From: Mucilaginibacter kameinonensis
Lineage (GTDB): Bacteria > Bacteroidota > Bacteroidia > Sphingobacteriales > Sphingobacteriaceae
DNA length: 64,000 bases
Direction of reading: 5' to 3'
Assembly: GCF_003675385.1 (NCBI RefSeq)
Contig: NZ_RCWZ01000005.1
Coordinates: 124,001-188,000 of the forward strand
Shown: in pieces, positions 9,151 to 17,792 of the stretch
Position numbering within the stretch: the first letter of the stretch is position 1
Layout of the letters: every line of letters begins with the position of its first letter
The notes under the pieces: generated by a model
Told to the model about the DNA's origin: nothing
Databases searched by the model: none
The model's input: the letters and a program-made list of their open reading frames with translations, nothing else
Translations under genes and position numbers: made by a program

Positions 9151-9183
9151 AAAAAAAAGCCCGAACCATCCGGTCCGGGCTTT
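9151..9183 (-). terminator. Rho-independent terminator of the small lipoprotein gene
   Basis: AAAGCCCG (9156-9163) pairs with CGGGCTTT (9176-9183), extended by ACC/GGT after one mismatch. Read on the minus strand the hairpin is followed by eight T residues. It lies about 30 bases after the stop of the gene at 9215-9682. Confidence 0.88.
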
Positions 9184-9214
9184 ACATATTATAATGTTAT
9201 TTTAATATGATGAA

Positions 9215-9682
9215 TTATTTCACTTTAACATAAGTTTCAATAATTTCATGATCAACCTTGAGGCTATCTATTTTCTCAATCCCTTTTTGAACCAGGGTGT
9301 CATTTTTTACGGTGAGCTTAAATTTAAAATCCCTGTTTTCCCAATCGCGGGCATCACAATAAGCCAGATGTTCGGTATAATCGTCGCCAGATAGGGTATA
9401 GGTGCCTGCGCCTGATGAATAAACAGGTTTGGCTGTTTTGCCATGTACCAGGTCATGCGTAAAAAAAGCAAAGTTAGTGGCGTTAAACATCTTGAACATT
9501 TCCTGATCTTTTGGTGGCGTAGTTACCGTGGTATCATTCTTCACGATACTTTTGCTTGATATCAGGTGCCAGGTTCCGTCAAGTTTGCCTGCAGGTTCGG
9601 TTGTTTCTGTTGTTGCCTTTGGCGGATTGCCGCATGAGCACAGCACAAGCAACAAAAAAGAAGCTAAGTAATAGGTTTTCAT
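9215..9682 (-). CDS. Small lipoprotein, lipocalin-like
   Basis: 155 residues from the ATG at 9682, chosen because it gives a compact signal peptide ending in a lipobox (LVLCSCG); a longer frame upstream adds a non-signal stretch. The mature part has several short beta-strands with the start pattern KLDGTWHLISS and resembles lipocalin-like/DUF4488-type proteins of Bacteroidota. It is probably anchored in the outer or inner membrane. The ligand is unknown. It is a monocistronic unit with its own terminator. Confidence 0.75.
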   Translation of the reverse strand: MKTYYLASFLLLVLCSCGNPPKATTETTEPAGKLDGTWHLISSKSIVKNDTTVTTPPKDQEMFKMFNATNFAFFTHDLVHGKTAKPVYSSGAGTYTLSGDDYTEHLAYCDARDWENRDFKFKLTVKNDTLVQKGIEKIDSLKVDHEIIETYVKVK

Positions 9683-9720
9683 GGTGTTAATAAAGGTTAT
9701 TGATATACAATAATAGCATA

Positions 9721-9757
9721 AAAAAAGCATCGGCAATCATAATTGCCAATGCTTTTT
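9721..9757. terminator. Bidirectional terminator after the sigma-54 regulator gene
   Basis: AAAAAGCAT-c-GGCAAT pairs with ATTGCC-a-ATGCTTTTT around a short loop; runs of A on one side and T on the other make it work in either direction. It lies 23 bases after the stop of the gene at 9780-11165. Confidence 0.85.
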
Positions 9758-9779
9758 AAAATAATTTCAAAAGTTTATG

Positions 9780-11165
9780 TTATTCGCCGCGTTTCAGGCC
9801 AAATTTTTCAATTTTACTGTATAAATGGCTGCGTTGAATATCAATATCGTCGGCCGTTTTTGAAACGTTCCAGTTGTTTTTTTCCAGTTTGAATTTAATG
9901 TATTCGCGCTCGGCAAAATCTTTATATTCCTGGAAGTTATTAAACTGATCAAAGTCTGTTTGTGGCGCAGGAGCCGCTGCACCAGCAGACGTAACGGCAA
10001 CAGGAGCCGATGGATTGGCAAATGAGCGTACATCATTATCGGTAATGACTTTATCACTCAGGATAATCAAACGCTCAACCATGTTGCGAAGCTCGCGGAT
10101 GTTACCTGTCCACGGAAGAGATTTAAGTGCTTCCAACGCTGCATCTGAGATCTTTTTAACCGGCATGCCGTATTCATTACAGATCTCATCCAAAAAGCTT
10201 TGAGTTAACAGCGAAATGTCATCCTTACGCTCAATAAGTGGCGGTACGTGAATTAATATTACACTTAGGCGGTGGTATAAGTCCATACGGAAATTACCGG
10301 CGTCAATTTCTTTAAGCAGGTCTTTGTTTGTCGCGGCTACTACACGTACATCAACATCAATTTCCTTTTCACCACCTACACGGGTAATTTTATTTTCCTG
10401 TAAGGCACGTAATACTTTAGCCTGAGCCGATTGGCTCATATCGCCAATCTCGTCAAGGAATAGCGTTCCGCCGTTTGCCGATTCAAATTTGCCTATACGT
10501 TGTTTAATGGCCGAAGTAAATGAACCTTTCTCATGGCCAAATAACTCACTTTCAATTAATTCAGATGGGATAGCCGCGCAGTTTACCTCAATAATAGGCG
10601 CGCTTGAGCGGTTTGATTTTTCATGCAGCCAGCGTGCTACCAACTCTTTACCGCTACCATTGGCACCTGTAACCAACACACGGGCATCGGTAGGAGCAAC
10701 ACGGTCAATGGTTTCTTTGATCTTAATAATAGCCTGCGACTCACCTAAAATAGGGCGTACCTTTGATACTTTACGTTTAAGTACTTTGGCTTCAACAACT
10801 AAACTCCCCCTGTCAAGCGCGTTACGAACAGTGATGAGCAGGCGGTTCAAATCAGGTGGTTTGGAGATAAAGTCAAACGCACCTTTTTTACTGGCTTCCA
10901 CAGCGGTTTCAACCGTACCGTGGCCTGATATCATGATAAACGGAAGATCGGGTTTAATGGCGAGGCCTTCGGTAAGTACCTCCATGCCATCCATACGGTT
11001 CATTTTAATATCGCATAGCACCAGGTCATAGTCTTTTTTTTCAATTAACTGAAGACCGTCAACGCCGTTGTCTACATCTTCAACCTCGTAATCTTCATAC
11101 TCCAAAATTTCGCGAAGCGTATTACGTATCGACCGCTCATCATCAATTATTAAAATTTTAGCCAT
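9780..11165 (-). CDS. Sigma-54-dependent response regulator (NtrC/AtoC family)
   Basis: 461 residues in three domains. The receiver (1-120) has phosphoacceptor D52 and SKPPD near 101-105. The AAA+ domain (~140-375) has Walker A GANGSGKE (167-174), the sigma-54 contact loop GSFTSA (214-219) and Walker B LFLDEIGD (235-242). A Fis-type HTH lies at ~430-458. It activates RNAP-sigma54 promoters when phosphorylated. The loop differs from the classical GAFTGA by two residues; similar variants are, to my knowledge, common in this phylum. No partner kinase is adjacent, so it is an orphan regulator. Confidence 0.95.
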   Translation of the reverse strand: MAKILIIDDERSIRNTLREILEYEDYEVEDVDNGVDGLQLIEKKDYDLVLCDIKMNRMDGMEVLTEGLAIKPDLPFIMISGHGTVETAVEASKKGAFDFISKPPDLNRLLITVRNALDRGSLVVEAKVLKRKVSKVRPILGESQAIIKIKETIDRVAPTDARVLVTGANGSGKELVARWLHEKSNRSSAPIIEVNCAAIPSELIESELFGHEKGSFTSAIKQRIGKFESANGGTLFLDEIGDMSQSAQAKVLRALQENKITRVGGEKEIDVDVRVVAATNKDLLKEIDAGNFRMDLYHRLSVILIHVPPLIERKDDISLLTQSFLDEICNEYGMPVKKISDAALEALKSLPWTGNIRELRNMVERLIILSDKVITDNDVRSFANPSAPVAVTSAGAAAPAPQTDFDQFNNFQEYKDFAEREYIKFKLEKNNWNVSKTADDIDIQRSHLYSKIEKFGLKRGE

Positions 11166-11315
11166 GTTGTATAGTTATGTACAGGTAGTAATTGTTATAT
11201 CGCTAATATATGAGTTTGTATAGAAAAACAAACACTTTTAATGTGCTATAAAGGTTTAAGGCAGATAAATGTTTGCAATGTTTTTAAATTTATTTGAAAA
11301 TAAAATGCCTTCAAG

Positions 11316-11345
11316 TAAAAACCCCTCACTTTACAGCAAGGGGTT
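11316..11345 (-). terminator. Terminator of the RNase P RNA gene
   Basis: AACCCCT (11320-11326) pairs with AGGGGTT (11339-11345); on the minus strand the stem is followed by TTTTTAC. It directly follows the 3' end of the RNase P RNA. Confidence 0.85.
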
Positions 11346-11346
11346 G

Positions 11347-11735
11347 TACAGCAGCAAATCTGTAAGCCGGGTTCTGTTTTGCCTTGTTAAAGGGCAACTT
11401 CTATCATTTATCTGGCCCTGTTATCACTAACAGGTTTAAACAACCTACCCATCCTAACGACCTGCCTTGCGGCAGATACGGGAGCGAGCAACTCCGCTTT
11501 CAGGACCTATTTGGTTTTTCAACTCCTGAGGTTTACCGTCATAGCCGGTCGCCCGGTTATGCCGTGAGCTCTTACCTCACGTTTTCACCCTTACCCACCT
11601 AAGCGGGCGGTATTTTCTCTGTGGCACTTTGCTGTCGCCGGCTGCCGGCGCCTTCCCGTTAGGAAGCAGGATGCTCTATGTTGCCCGGACTTTCCTCCGC
11701 CAAACAAGCTGGCAGCGATAGAACGTTTTGCGGCA
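11347..11735 (-). ncRNA. rnpB: RNase P RNA, bacterial type A
   Basis: The RNA subunit of ribonuclease P, which removes 5' leaders from tRNA precursors. On the minus strand the universally conserved segments appear in order: GGAGGAAAGTCCGGGC near the 5' end (about 11687-11702), the ACAGAAAATACCGCC-type core (about 11605-11622, here ACAGAGAAAATACCGCC), GGTAAGGGTGAAA, and the 3' segment ACAGAACCCGGCTTACA (about 11361-11377). Total length of about 390 nt fits type A. Exact ends are estimated. An open frame of 72 codons on the opposite strand is a shadow of this RNA. Confidence 0.96.
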
Positions 11736-11783
11736 TAAAGGTACGGAAATTTTTGCGGTTCATTGTTAATAGATCACAGCTGA

Positions 11784-11897
11784 TAGTTCATGGATCATAG
11801 CAGCGTTGTAATTAAATTGTTTTGATTGCCGTTATTCATGATTTATGAATAATGTCCTCCCATAAACTATGAACCATCAACCATGATCTATGAACTA
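11784..11897. repeat. Nested inverted repeat between rnpB and the cytochrome c gene
   Basis: Arms at 11784-11800 and 11881-11897 are complementary at 15 of 17 positions (TAGTTCATGGATCATAG against CCATGATCTATGAACTA). An inner hairpin, ATTCAT/ATGAAT, lies near 11834-11850. The sequence is built from ATGAAC/ATGATC-like words and codes for nothing. It could act as a weak terminator for the cytochrome operon that ends at 11902. Confidence 0.55.
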
Positions 11898-11901
11898 AAA
11901 C

Positions 11902-12318
11902 CTACTTACAGTTTTTCAAATCATTCTGAACCTGTTGCAGCGTAATAGTTCCCATTTTATTACCGAAAGAATTGGTAACATAGGTAAGCACCTTAGCAAT
12001 TTCGAGCGGAGCTATATCATCAGCCTGCATCTGGTCGTCAAATGTTTTGCCGGCAACAGTTATTTTTCCTTTTAGACCGTTCTTGATGAAGCAGGCAAGC
12101 ACAGTTTTATTGTTTTTCAAATATGTTGAATCTGTTAAAGGCGGGATAAGTGATGATAGCCCTTGTCCTTTGTCGCCATGGCAATTTTGACAGTGTTGCT
12201 GATAAACAAGGCTGCCAGCCGAGTAATAGCGTTTAAACTCAATTTGATCGTCGCTTTGGCATGATGCACCGATTACAATCAATAAAACAGCTATTGCGCC
12301 AATTACTTTTAATTTCAT
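11902..12318 (-). CDS. Lipid-anchored c-type cytochrome
   Basis: 138 residues. The signal peptide ends in a lipobox (IGASC, C20), so the protein is a periplasm-facing lipoprotein. One haem c site, C43-QN-C46-H47, is followed by GDKGQG; the probable distal Met ligand is M97. Size and layout fit class I mono-haem cytochromes c (cytochrome_CBB3-like). Its ATG overlaps the stop of the upstream SCO gene by four bases, so the two are cotranslated. It probably carries electrons in respiration or partners copper delivery to a terminal oxidase. Confidence 0.92.
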   Translation of the reverse strand: MKLKVIGAIAVLLIVIGASCQSDDQIEFKRYYSAGSLVYQQHCQNCHGDKGQGLSSLIPPLTDSTYLKNNKTVLACFIKNGLKGKITVAGKTFDDQMQADDIAPLEIAKVLTYVTNSFGNKMGTITLQQVQNDLKNCK

Positions 12319-12962
12319 TTAGCAGCAATTTGGTCCGGTTCGGCCTTTAAAGTTTTGATATCGGCAATCAATTTGGTTACTTCTGCCGGATCTGTGCCTT
12401 CGTAAGTACCGCGAAGACGTTTTTGCTTATCTATCAGGATAAAAAATCCATCATGAATATATTCACCTTTAGGATTTTTTTCGGATACGCTTTGCAGGTA
12501 GCTTTTAGCAATTTTATAGGTGTCGCCTTTTTCGCCATGCAATAACCACCAGGTATTGCCCGCAATCCCTAATTTATCTGCATAGCGCTTTAATACAGGT
12601 ACAGTGTCATATTTAGGATCGATGGTATGCGAAATGATCCTGAAGTTATTATCATCCTTAAATTCCTTATATACGTTGAGCATATTGCGGTGCATTACCG
12701 GGCATATAGAAGGGCAAGTGGTGAAGAAGAAATCTGCAACATAAATTTTGCCATCCAGGCTTTTCTCTGTAATGGTATCAGCGTACTGATTTACAAATTT
12801 AAAGGGTGGGATAGTGGCGTATTCGGTATCAGTTACTGTTTTGCCATTAACAGTTTTAGTTACCGGCGTTTTATATCCCAATATGGGCAGTGCGGTTTTA
12901 GTATTTGATTTACAGGCATTAAAAAGCGTTAGTATGATAATGCCTATCCACAGGTTCCTCAT
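12315..12962 (-). CDS. SCO1/SenC family copper chaperone, lipoprotein
   Basis: 215 residues with a thioredoxin fold and an N-terminal lipobox (LFNAC, C17). The copper/redox site is complete: C83-PSI-C87-P and the distant H170 (YIHDGF). SCO proteins deliver copper to, or reduce, the CuA site of cytochrome c oxidase in the periplasm. The start abuts the stop of the upstream lipoprotein and the end overlaps the start of the cytochrome c gene, so this is the middle of a three-gene operon. Confidence 0.94.
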   Translation of the reverse strand: MRNLWIGIIILTLFNACKSNTKTALPILGYKTPVTKTVNGKTVTDTEYATIPPFKFVNQYADTITEKSLDGKIYVADFFFTTCPSICPVMHRNMLNVYKEFKDDNNFRIISHTIDPKYDTVPVLKRYADKLGIAGNTWWLLHGEKGDTYKIAKSYLQSVSEKNPKGEYIHDGFFILIDKQKRLRGTYEGTDPAEVTKLIADIKTLKAEPDQIAAK

Positions 12963-13372
12963 TATTTTACCGGTATTTGGGTGATGTATTTTGTTGAGCT
13001 GGTAACTGCTACGGTTACCATGGTGTCTATTTTATTGATCTGTTTTTTCTGGGCCTCGAGATATTCCATAAACTCCTGGTGCGATTTATCCTTTTTCTCC
13101 GGATCAAATTTATGCATCCAGTCATTCATCGCATTGTCCGCGTCGTCAACCAGTTTTATATACGCCTGGGCCGAATCTTTGTTGATGGTAGGAGCGCCGT
13201 GTTTTAAAAGGCTATCCAACAGCATTTTATTTTCGGTTAACTTAACATCGCTTGGCATTACCTTATCATGCACTGCAATTACCTGGTTCAAAAGATCTTT
13301 TTCCTGTTTTTGAGTGTCGGTACAGCCGAATAATAGGGCAGCTCCTGCTGCAATGAATAGATATTTTTTCAT
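12962..13372 (-). CDS. Lipoprotein of the SCO/cytochrome c operon, His/Met-containing
   Basis: 136 residues from the ATG at 13372, which gives a clean signal peptide and lipobox (LLFGC). The mature part is helical, with two conserved-looking motifs, HDKVMP and MNDWMHKFDP, whose His and Met side chains could bind copper. Related Bacteroidota proteins are sometimes labelled 'viral A-type inclusion protein', a name with no functional basis. Position directly upstream of a SCO chaperone suggests a role in periplasmic metal handling; that is inference. Confidence 0.72.
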   Translation of the reverse strand: MKKYLFIAAGAALLFGCTDTQKQEKDLLNQVIAVHDKVMPSDVKLTENKMLLDSLLKHGAPTINKDSAQAYIKLVDDADNAMNDWMHKFDPEKKDKSHQEFMEYLEAQKKQINKIDTMVTVAVTSSTKYITQIPVK

Positions 13373-13415
13373 GGTTTTTGATAGCGTGATAAAACTTGGC
13401 AAATATGCTAAATGT

Positions 13416-13883
13416 TTAGCTGTTTAATACTCTTAAATAATAACTATAGTCTGTTACAGGTAAAGTTTTTACGCCTGCAAGCTTAAGCTGCTGGCCAATC
13501 TGCGCCCTGGTATGCGTGCCATGATTAAGTACCTGGGTTACAATATCGCCCACTTGGTTTTCAAAATAGTCGCCGGTAAAACTATGATACCGGATTATCT
13601 TATTTAGATCATCCTCATTTATTTCGTTTAAAAACGTTATCCATGCTTCATAATGCTCAGATACCTGTTTTTTACATTGCTCAATTGTAACATTTTCGGG
13701 CCATGAGTTCGGCATTGACGGAGGCACGAGTTTACATCTTTCAAGCCAGGCTTGTTCGGCAGCAAGTAAATGTCCCATGAGCTTGAGTGTTATATCCGGC
13801 GAACCGGCTGTTTCCATGGCTTGTATTATGAGATTACTGGCAAAAAGATTATAGCCAAACATTTTCAAAAAGTATGTTTTCAT
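13416..13883 (-). CDS. DinB family protein (putative metal-dependent enzyme)
   Basis: 155 residues from the ATG at 13883; an upstream extension of 23 codons has no signal-like or conserved sequence. The protein is a predicted four-helix bundle with the DinB/YfiT pattern: His in the second helix (GHLLAAEQAW) and HGTHTRAQIGQQL near the C-terminus, which provide the metal ligands. Members are thiol-dependent transferases or hydrolases; the substrate is unknown. It is 43 bases upstream of the SCO operon on the same strand. Confidence 0.82.
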   Translation of the reverse strand: MKTYFLKMFGYNLFASNLIIQAMETAGSPDITLKLMGHLLAAEQAWLERCKLVPPSMPNSWPENVTIEQCKKQVSEHYEAWITFLNEINEDDLNKIIRYHSFTGDYFENQVGDIVTQVLNHGTHTRAQIGQQLKLAGVKTLPVTDYSYYLRVLNS

Positions 13884-14024
13884 GGTGTTAGTAAAATTAG
13901 CGGCTAATGTATCAAAGCAATTTTGTATATTTATAACAATGCTGGTTAACAATTAAATAACATAGTTGTCATATTCAGCAAACATCTGCTTGTTACCTTT
14001 ATTTTATAGCTAAAACATAAGGTC

Positions 14025-14114
14025 ATGAAATTCATCATCAATATTTCAAAGCTGCTGATCAACTTCCGTCAGTGGATGATGCTTAAAAGTGTGCGTTCAT
14101 CGTTCATACATTAA
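14025..14114 (+). CDS. Possible 29-residue peptide
   Basis: ATG AAA TTC ... TAA, encoding a short basic amphipathic peptide with two Met-Met/Ile-rich hydrophobic stretches. It lies alone between the DinB-like gene and the GH1 gene, and a run TAAGGT precedes the start by two bases. Length alone gives little statistical support; it may be chance. Confidence 0.2.
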   Translation: MKFIINISKLLINFRQWMMLKSVRSSFIH

Positions 14115-14179
14115 GTTATCACTTATAATTCTTCATTTATAAATATAATCGCACTTTTGGGCTTTTGTAGCTCAAATTA

Positions 14180-15538
14180 ATGGAACTTACTGACCGGGAA
14201 ATACATTTAAGAAAAGATCTTTTTGGTAACGACTTTGAATGGGGCGTTTCAACTGCTGCTTTTCAGATAGAGGGCGCTCATGATGCCGATGGAAAAGGAT
14301 TATCTGTATGGGATACCTTCACCACAAAAAAAGGAAAAATACTGAATGGCGACCATGCCCAAACCGCTTGCGATTTTTATAACTTATACGAGCGCGATAT
14401 CGATCTGATCAAAGAGCTCAACATCCCCAATTTTCGCTTTTCTATTTCATGGACACGTATCCTGCCCGATGGTACCGGGAAAGTTAACCAGGCAGGTATC
14501 GATTATTATAACCGGGTAATCAATTATTGTATTAAAAAGGGGATTGAGCCTTGGCTAACCGTATACCATTGGGATTTGCCTCACGTACTTGAAGTTCAGG
14601 GCGGATGGACAAATCGCGAAGCTATTAGCTGGTTCAGTGAATTTATTACCATTTGCGCTCAAAATTTTGGCGACAGGGTAAAGCACTGGATGGTGATGAA
14701 CGAACCTGTGGTATTTACAGGCGCGGGGTATTTTTTTGGTATTCACGCTCCTGGTCGTAGTGGTATGAAAAACTTTGTGCCTGCCATACATCATGTTACC
14801 ATGAGTATTGCTGAAGGTGGGCGTATCCTGCGAAGACTTTTACCGTCAACAGCGCAAATAGGCACAACATTTTCGTGTTCACAAATAGAACCTTACTCAA
14901 ACAAACCGAGGGATATAGCTGCGGCTGTTCGTGCCGATGCCTTGATCAATCGTTTATACATTGAACCTTTGCTGGGGATGGGGTACCCTATAAATGATCT
15001 CCCCGCCCTTAAAGATCTCAGAAAATATTTTTATCCCGGCGACGAGGATAAACTAAGTTTTGATTTTGATTTTATAGGTATCCAGAACTACACCCGTGAA
15101 ATTGTAAAATATTCATTCTTCACGCCCTATATCAACGCAAGTATGGTTAAGGCCGAGAACAGGGGCGTTGAACTTACTGCTATGCGCTGGGAAATTTATC
15201 CTCCTTCAATTTATCATATGATCAAAAAATATGATGCTTATCCTAACGTTAAAAAGATAATCATTACAGAAAACGGGTCGGCTTTTCCCGATACTGTTAC
15301 TGATGGTGAAATAAATGATCCTAAGAGACTTAAATATCTAAAGGATAATTTAGCACAAGTGCTAAAAGCGAAAAATGAAGGGCATAAAATTGAAGGCTAT
15401 TTTGTATGGACCCTTACCGATAATTTTGAATGGGCCGAAGGTTATCATCCGCGTTTTGGATTGATCCATGTTGATCATGCTACCCAGCAACGCACGGTTA
15501 AGGCTTCGGGCAAGTGGTATGCTAAATTTTTAAAATAA
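14180..15538 (+). CDS. GH1 family beta-glucosidase
   Basis: 452 residues, the usual GH1 length, with no signal peptide, so cytoplasmic. It is a retaining beta-glycosidase that releases glucose (or other sugars) from beta-linked oligosaccharides. The acid/base is E175 in the NEP motif (N174-P176) and the nucleophile E364 in ITENG. Also visible are the N-terminal WGVSTAAFQIEG and FRFSISWTRI motifs and the C-terminal EWAEGY aglycone/glucose site. It converges with the next gene, three bases away. Confidence 0.96.
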   Translation: MELTDREIHLRKDLFGNDFEWGVSTAAFQIEGAHDADGKGLSVWDTFTTKKGKILNGDHAQTACDFYNLYERDIDLIKELNIPNFRFSISWTRILPDGTGKVNQAGIDYYNRVINYCIKKGIEPWLTVYHWDLPHVLEVQGGWTNREAISWFSEFITICAQNFGDRVKHWMVMNEPVVFTGAGYFFGIHAPGRSGMKNFVPAIHHVTMSIAEGGRILRRLLPSTAQIGTTFSCSQIEPYSNKPRDIAAAVRADALINRLYIEPLLGMGYPINDLPALKDLRKYFYPGDEDKLSFDFDFIGIQNYTREIVKYSFFTPYINASMVKAENRGVELTAMRWEIYPPSIYHMIKKYDAYPNVKKIIITENGSAFPDTVTDGEINDPKRLKYLKDNLAQVLKAKNEGHKIEGYFVWTLTDNFEWAEGYHPRFGLIHVDHATQQRTVKASGKWYAKFLK

Positions 15539-15541
15539 CAG

Positions 15542-17626
15542 TTAATTTTTAGGCAGTGTGAAGTTAAATGAAGTGCCATTTTCGGTATCACTTTCAAACC
15601 AGATGCGCCCGTTGTGATCTTCAATAATTTGCCTGCAGATGGAAAGCCCGAGGCCAAATGATTTTTCGCCGGAGGTTCCGGGGCGTTTGGCGTCGGTAAA
15701 CATATTGAATACCTGGTTTTTTAGCTTATCAGGAATGCCGATGCCATAGTCTTTTACTGAAATTTGTATTTCATTTTCCAGTTCAATCGTCATCACTAAA
15801 ATAGCTGATCCTTCCGGGCTGAATTTAATGGCATTGCTAATGAGGTTGCTAATTACCCGCCATATCTTTTCACGACTGATACAAATCTCAACTGGAGTGT
15901 TTAATTGAGCAAGATTGATCACCTGTTGTTTCTCCGCTGCTTTAAACCGCATAAGCTCAACGCTATTGCTTAATAATGAATTAATTTCAACTGCTTCTTT
16001 GTTGAATGTTGTTGAAGTAGATTCGGTGGCTTCCAGTATTTCATTGATCAGCTCAATGGAGTTAAACGAGGTTTCCCTGATGATGCCGAGGAGCTCTTTC
16101 TGTTCGTCGCTGTAATTCTCCTCGCTCATTATACTCGTAAGCGATGCTATGCCACCTATAGGGTTGCGCAGGTCATGTGCAACGGTACGCAAAATGCGGT
16201 CTTTTTCCTGGTTGTTGAGCTTTAGATCATTCAGGGCATTTTCCAGGTGATTGTTTTGGTGGTTTATCTGGTGATTAAGACTTCCAAGCGTTTTAATGTT
16301 CTTTTTTGATTTTTGCCAGTTTAAAAATATCAGAGAAATGATAATAATGAGCATCAACGCAAAAACAACGGTTACCCTAAGGTAGACGTGTTGTAATTCG
16401 TTGTTTTTCTTGAGGTTATTAAACTCATTGTCTTTTTCAAGACTTTTAACCTGTTCCGCTACATCAGCTTCCTTTAGTTTCCTGTTTTCACTTGTGATGG
16501 TATCCTTAAGCTCATCATATTGCTTATAATGCGCCATTGCCTGCTGATGATCATTCTGTTTCTCAAAATAATTCGACATTAACAAATGCCAATCCTGTAT
16601 AGCGTCAGGACTTTTTACGCTGTCAAACTGTAGCTTTATAACGTTGAGAATGTTTAATAAAGAGTCATTGGCATTTTGCTTATCATATATTGCAGCAAGT
16701 TTAAGTTCAGAAAACTGGGCATCGTTATTATCATTGCCTTTACGCAAGTTAATAGCGATGCTCTTTTTTAACAGGTCTTTAGCTTCATCGTATTTCCGCT
16801 GCCTCATATAAACATCGGCGATGTTACCATACACAACACCTTTGGATACTTCACCCATTTCCGGACGGTCTTTAAACCTGGCCGCGTTAGCCTTAAGATA
16901 GTCGAGCGTTTTATTATAAAAGTACATGGCGCTGTCGTTTCTTTGCAGCTTGCTGTAGCTTAAACCAATGTTATTCAGCAACTCCTGACGGCGATAGAAA
17001 TAGTTAAAGTTTCCTTCACATGAACTTGTTTCCTCAAAACTTTTCTTAAAAAACGAAGCTGCACGGCCATAGTGTTCCTGTTTGTAAAGGATCATGCCCA
17101 TACGGTAGCTGTAATCGCCCATGGTACAATCGTCAAGGTTATTATTGGCAATTACTTTTCCCTCATAAAAATAGCTGTAAGCTTCGTTGTAGCGGCGTTC
17201 ATCAAACAATACATCTCCTTTAGAAAGATGAGCCTGGCCGTATTCGCTGGTGAATTTTAACTTTTTTTCAGGCGTGTCAAAAATGTTGAGCATGCTATCT
17301 GCATATAGCAAAGCCATTTTACGATCATTCTTTACGTGAGCTGCGTAATTATAAATGAAAAAGTAATAATTGTATACCTGTTTAAAGCCGAGATGATTGG
17401 AATGGTGAAAGGCCGAGTCAAGATAATCGGCAGCCGCTTTGTAATGACCATTGTCATACATGGAGGTTGCTGTATCAACCGCCTTATTGTATGCAGATGA
17501 CGAAAGAAAACCCTTAGGTTGTTGCTGGCAGGAACTGATGATGAGCAACAAGGAAGCAAAAAACAAGCATACCTGTGTAATAACAGATTGTATTGTTTGT
17601 TTAAAGCTTTTGTATATAAACATCAA
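15542..17626 (-). CDS. TPR-containing membrane sensor histidine kinase (copy 1)
   Basis: 694 residues. An N-terminal lipobox-like signal (IISSC, C33) is followed by about 330 residues of TPR-like helical repeats, probably extracytoplasmic. A transmembrane segment lies at about 405-427, then a coiled coil, HisKA with the phosphoacceptor H484 (VAHDLRNP) and a complete HATPase_c with N, G1 (KDYGIGIP) and G2 (FGLGLSI) boxes. It is paralogous over its whole length to the next gene. No response regulator or DNA-binding domain is attached or adjacent. Confidence 0.93.
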   Translation of the reverse strand: MMFIYKSFKQTIQSVITQVCLFFASLLLIISSCQQQPKGFLSSSAYNKAVDTATSMYDNGHYKAAADYLDSAFHHSNHLGFKQVYNYYFFIYNYAAHVKNDRKMALLYADSMLNIFDTPEKKLKFTSEYGQAHLSKGDVLFDERRYNEAYSYFYEGKVIANNNLDDCTMGDYSYRMGMILYKQEHYGRAASFFKKSFEETSSCEGNFNYFYRRQELLNNIGLSYSKLQRNDSAMYFYNKTLDYLKANAARFKDRPEMGEVSKGVVYGNIADVYMRQRKYDEAKDLLKKSIAINLRKGNDNNDAQFSELKLAAIYDKQNANDSLLNILNVIKLQFDSVKSPDAIQDWHLLMSNYFEKQNDHQQAMAHYKQYDELKDTITSENRKLKEADVAEQVKSLEKDNEFNNLKKNNELQHVYLRVTVVFALMLIIIISLIFLNWQKSKKNIKTLGSLNHQINHQNNHLENALNDLKLNNQEKDRILRTVAHDLRNPIGGIASLTSIMSEENYSDEQKELLGIIRETSFNSIELINEILEATESTSTTFNKEAVEINSLLSNSVELMRFKAAEKQQVINLAQLNTPVEICISREKIWRVISNLISNAIKFSPEGSAILVMTIELENEIQISVKDYGIGIPDKLKNQVFNMFTDAKRPGTSGEKSFGLGLSICRQIIEDHNGRIWFESDTENGTSFNFTLPKN

Positions 17627-17792
17627 AGATTAAGTTACGTCAGGTTTAGTGTTGGTTTTAAAACAGGGTTAAACTATGAAATTTCTTCAAAATAACTATA
17701 CTGCTTTTATGATTATTGTTAATTAATTACCTAAAATGAAATTTAATTAATCGAGTCAAGGACGAATGGCTGCCGTTTGATTGATTAATAAA

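Noticed and set aside
9683..9736. Longer N-terminus for the 9215 lipoprotein
   Set aside because: It would run into the neighbouring terminator region and bury the signal peptide; the ATG at 9682 gives a standard lipobox.
11384..11602. 72-codon open frame on + through the RNase P RNA
   Set aside because: It is antisense to the highly conserved rnpB; structure, not coding, explains the sequence.
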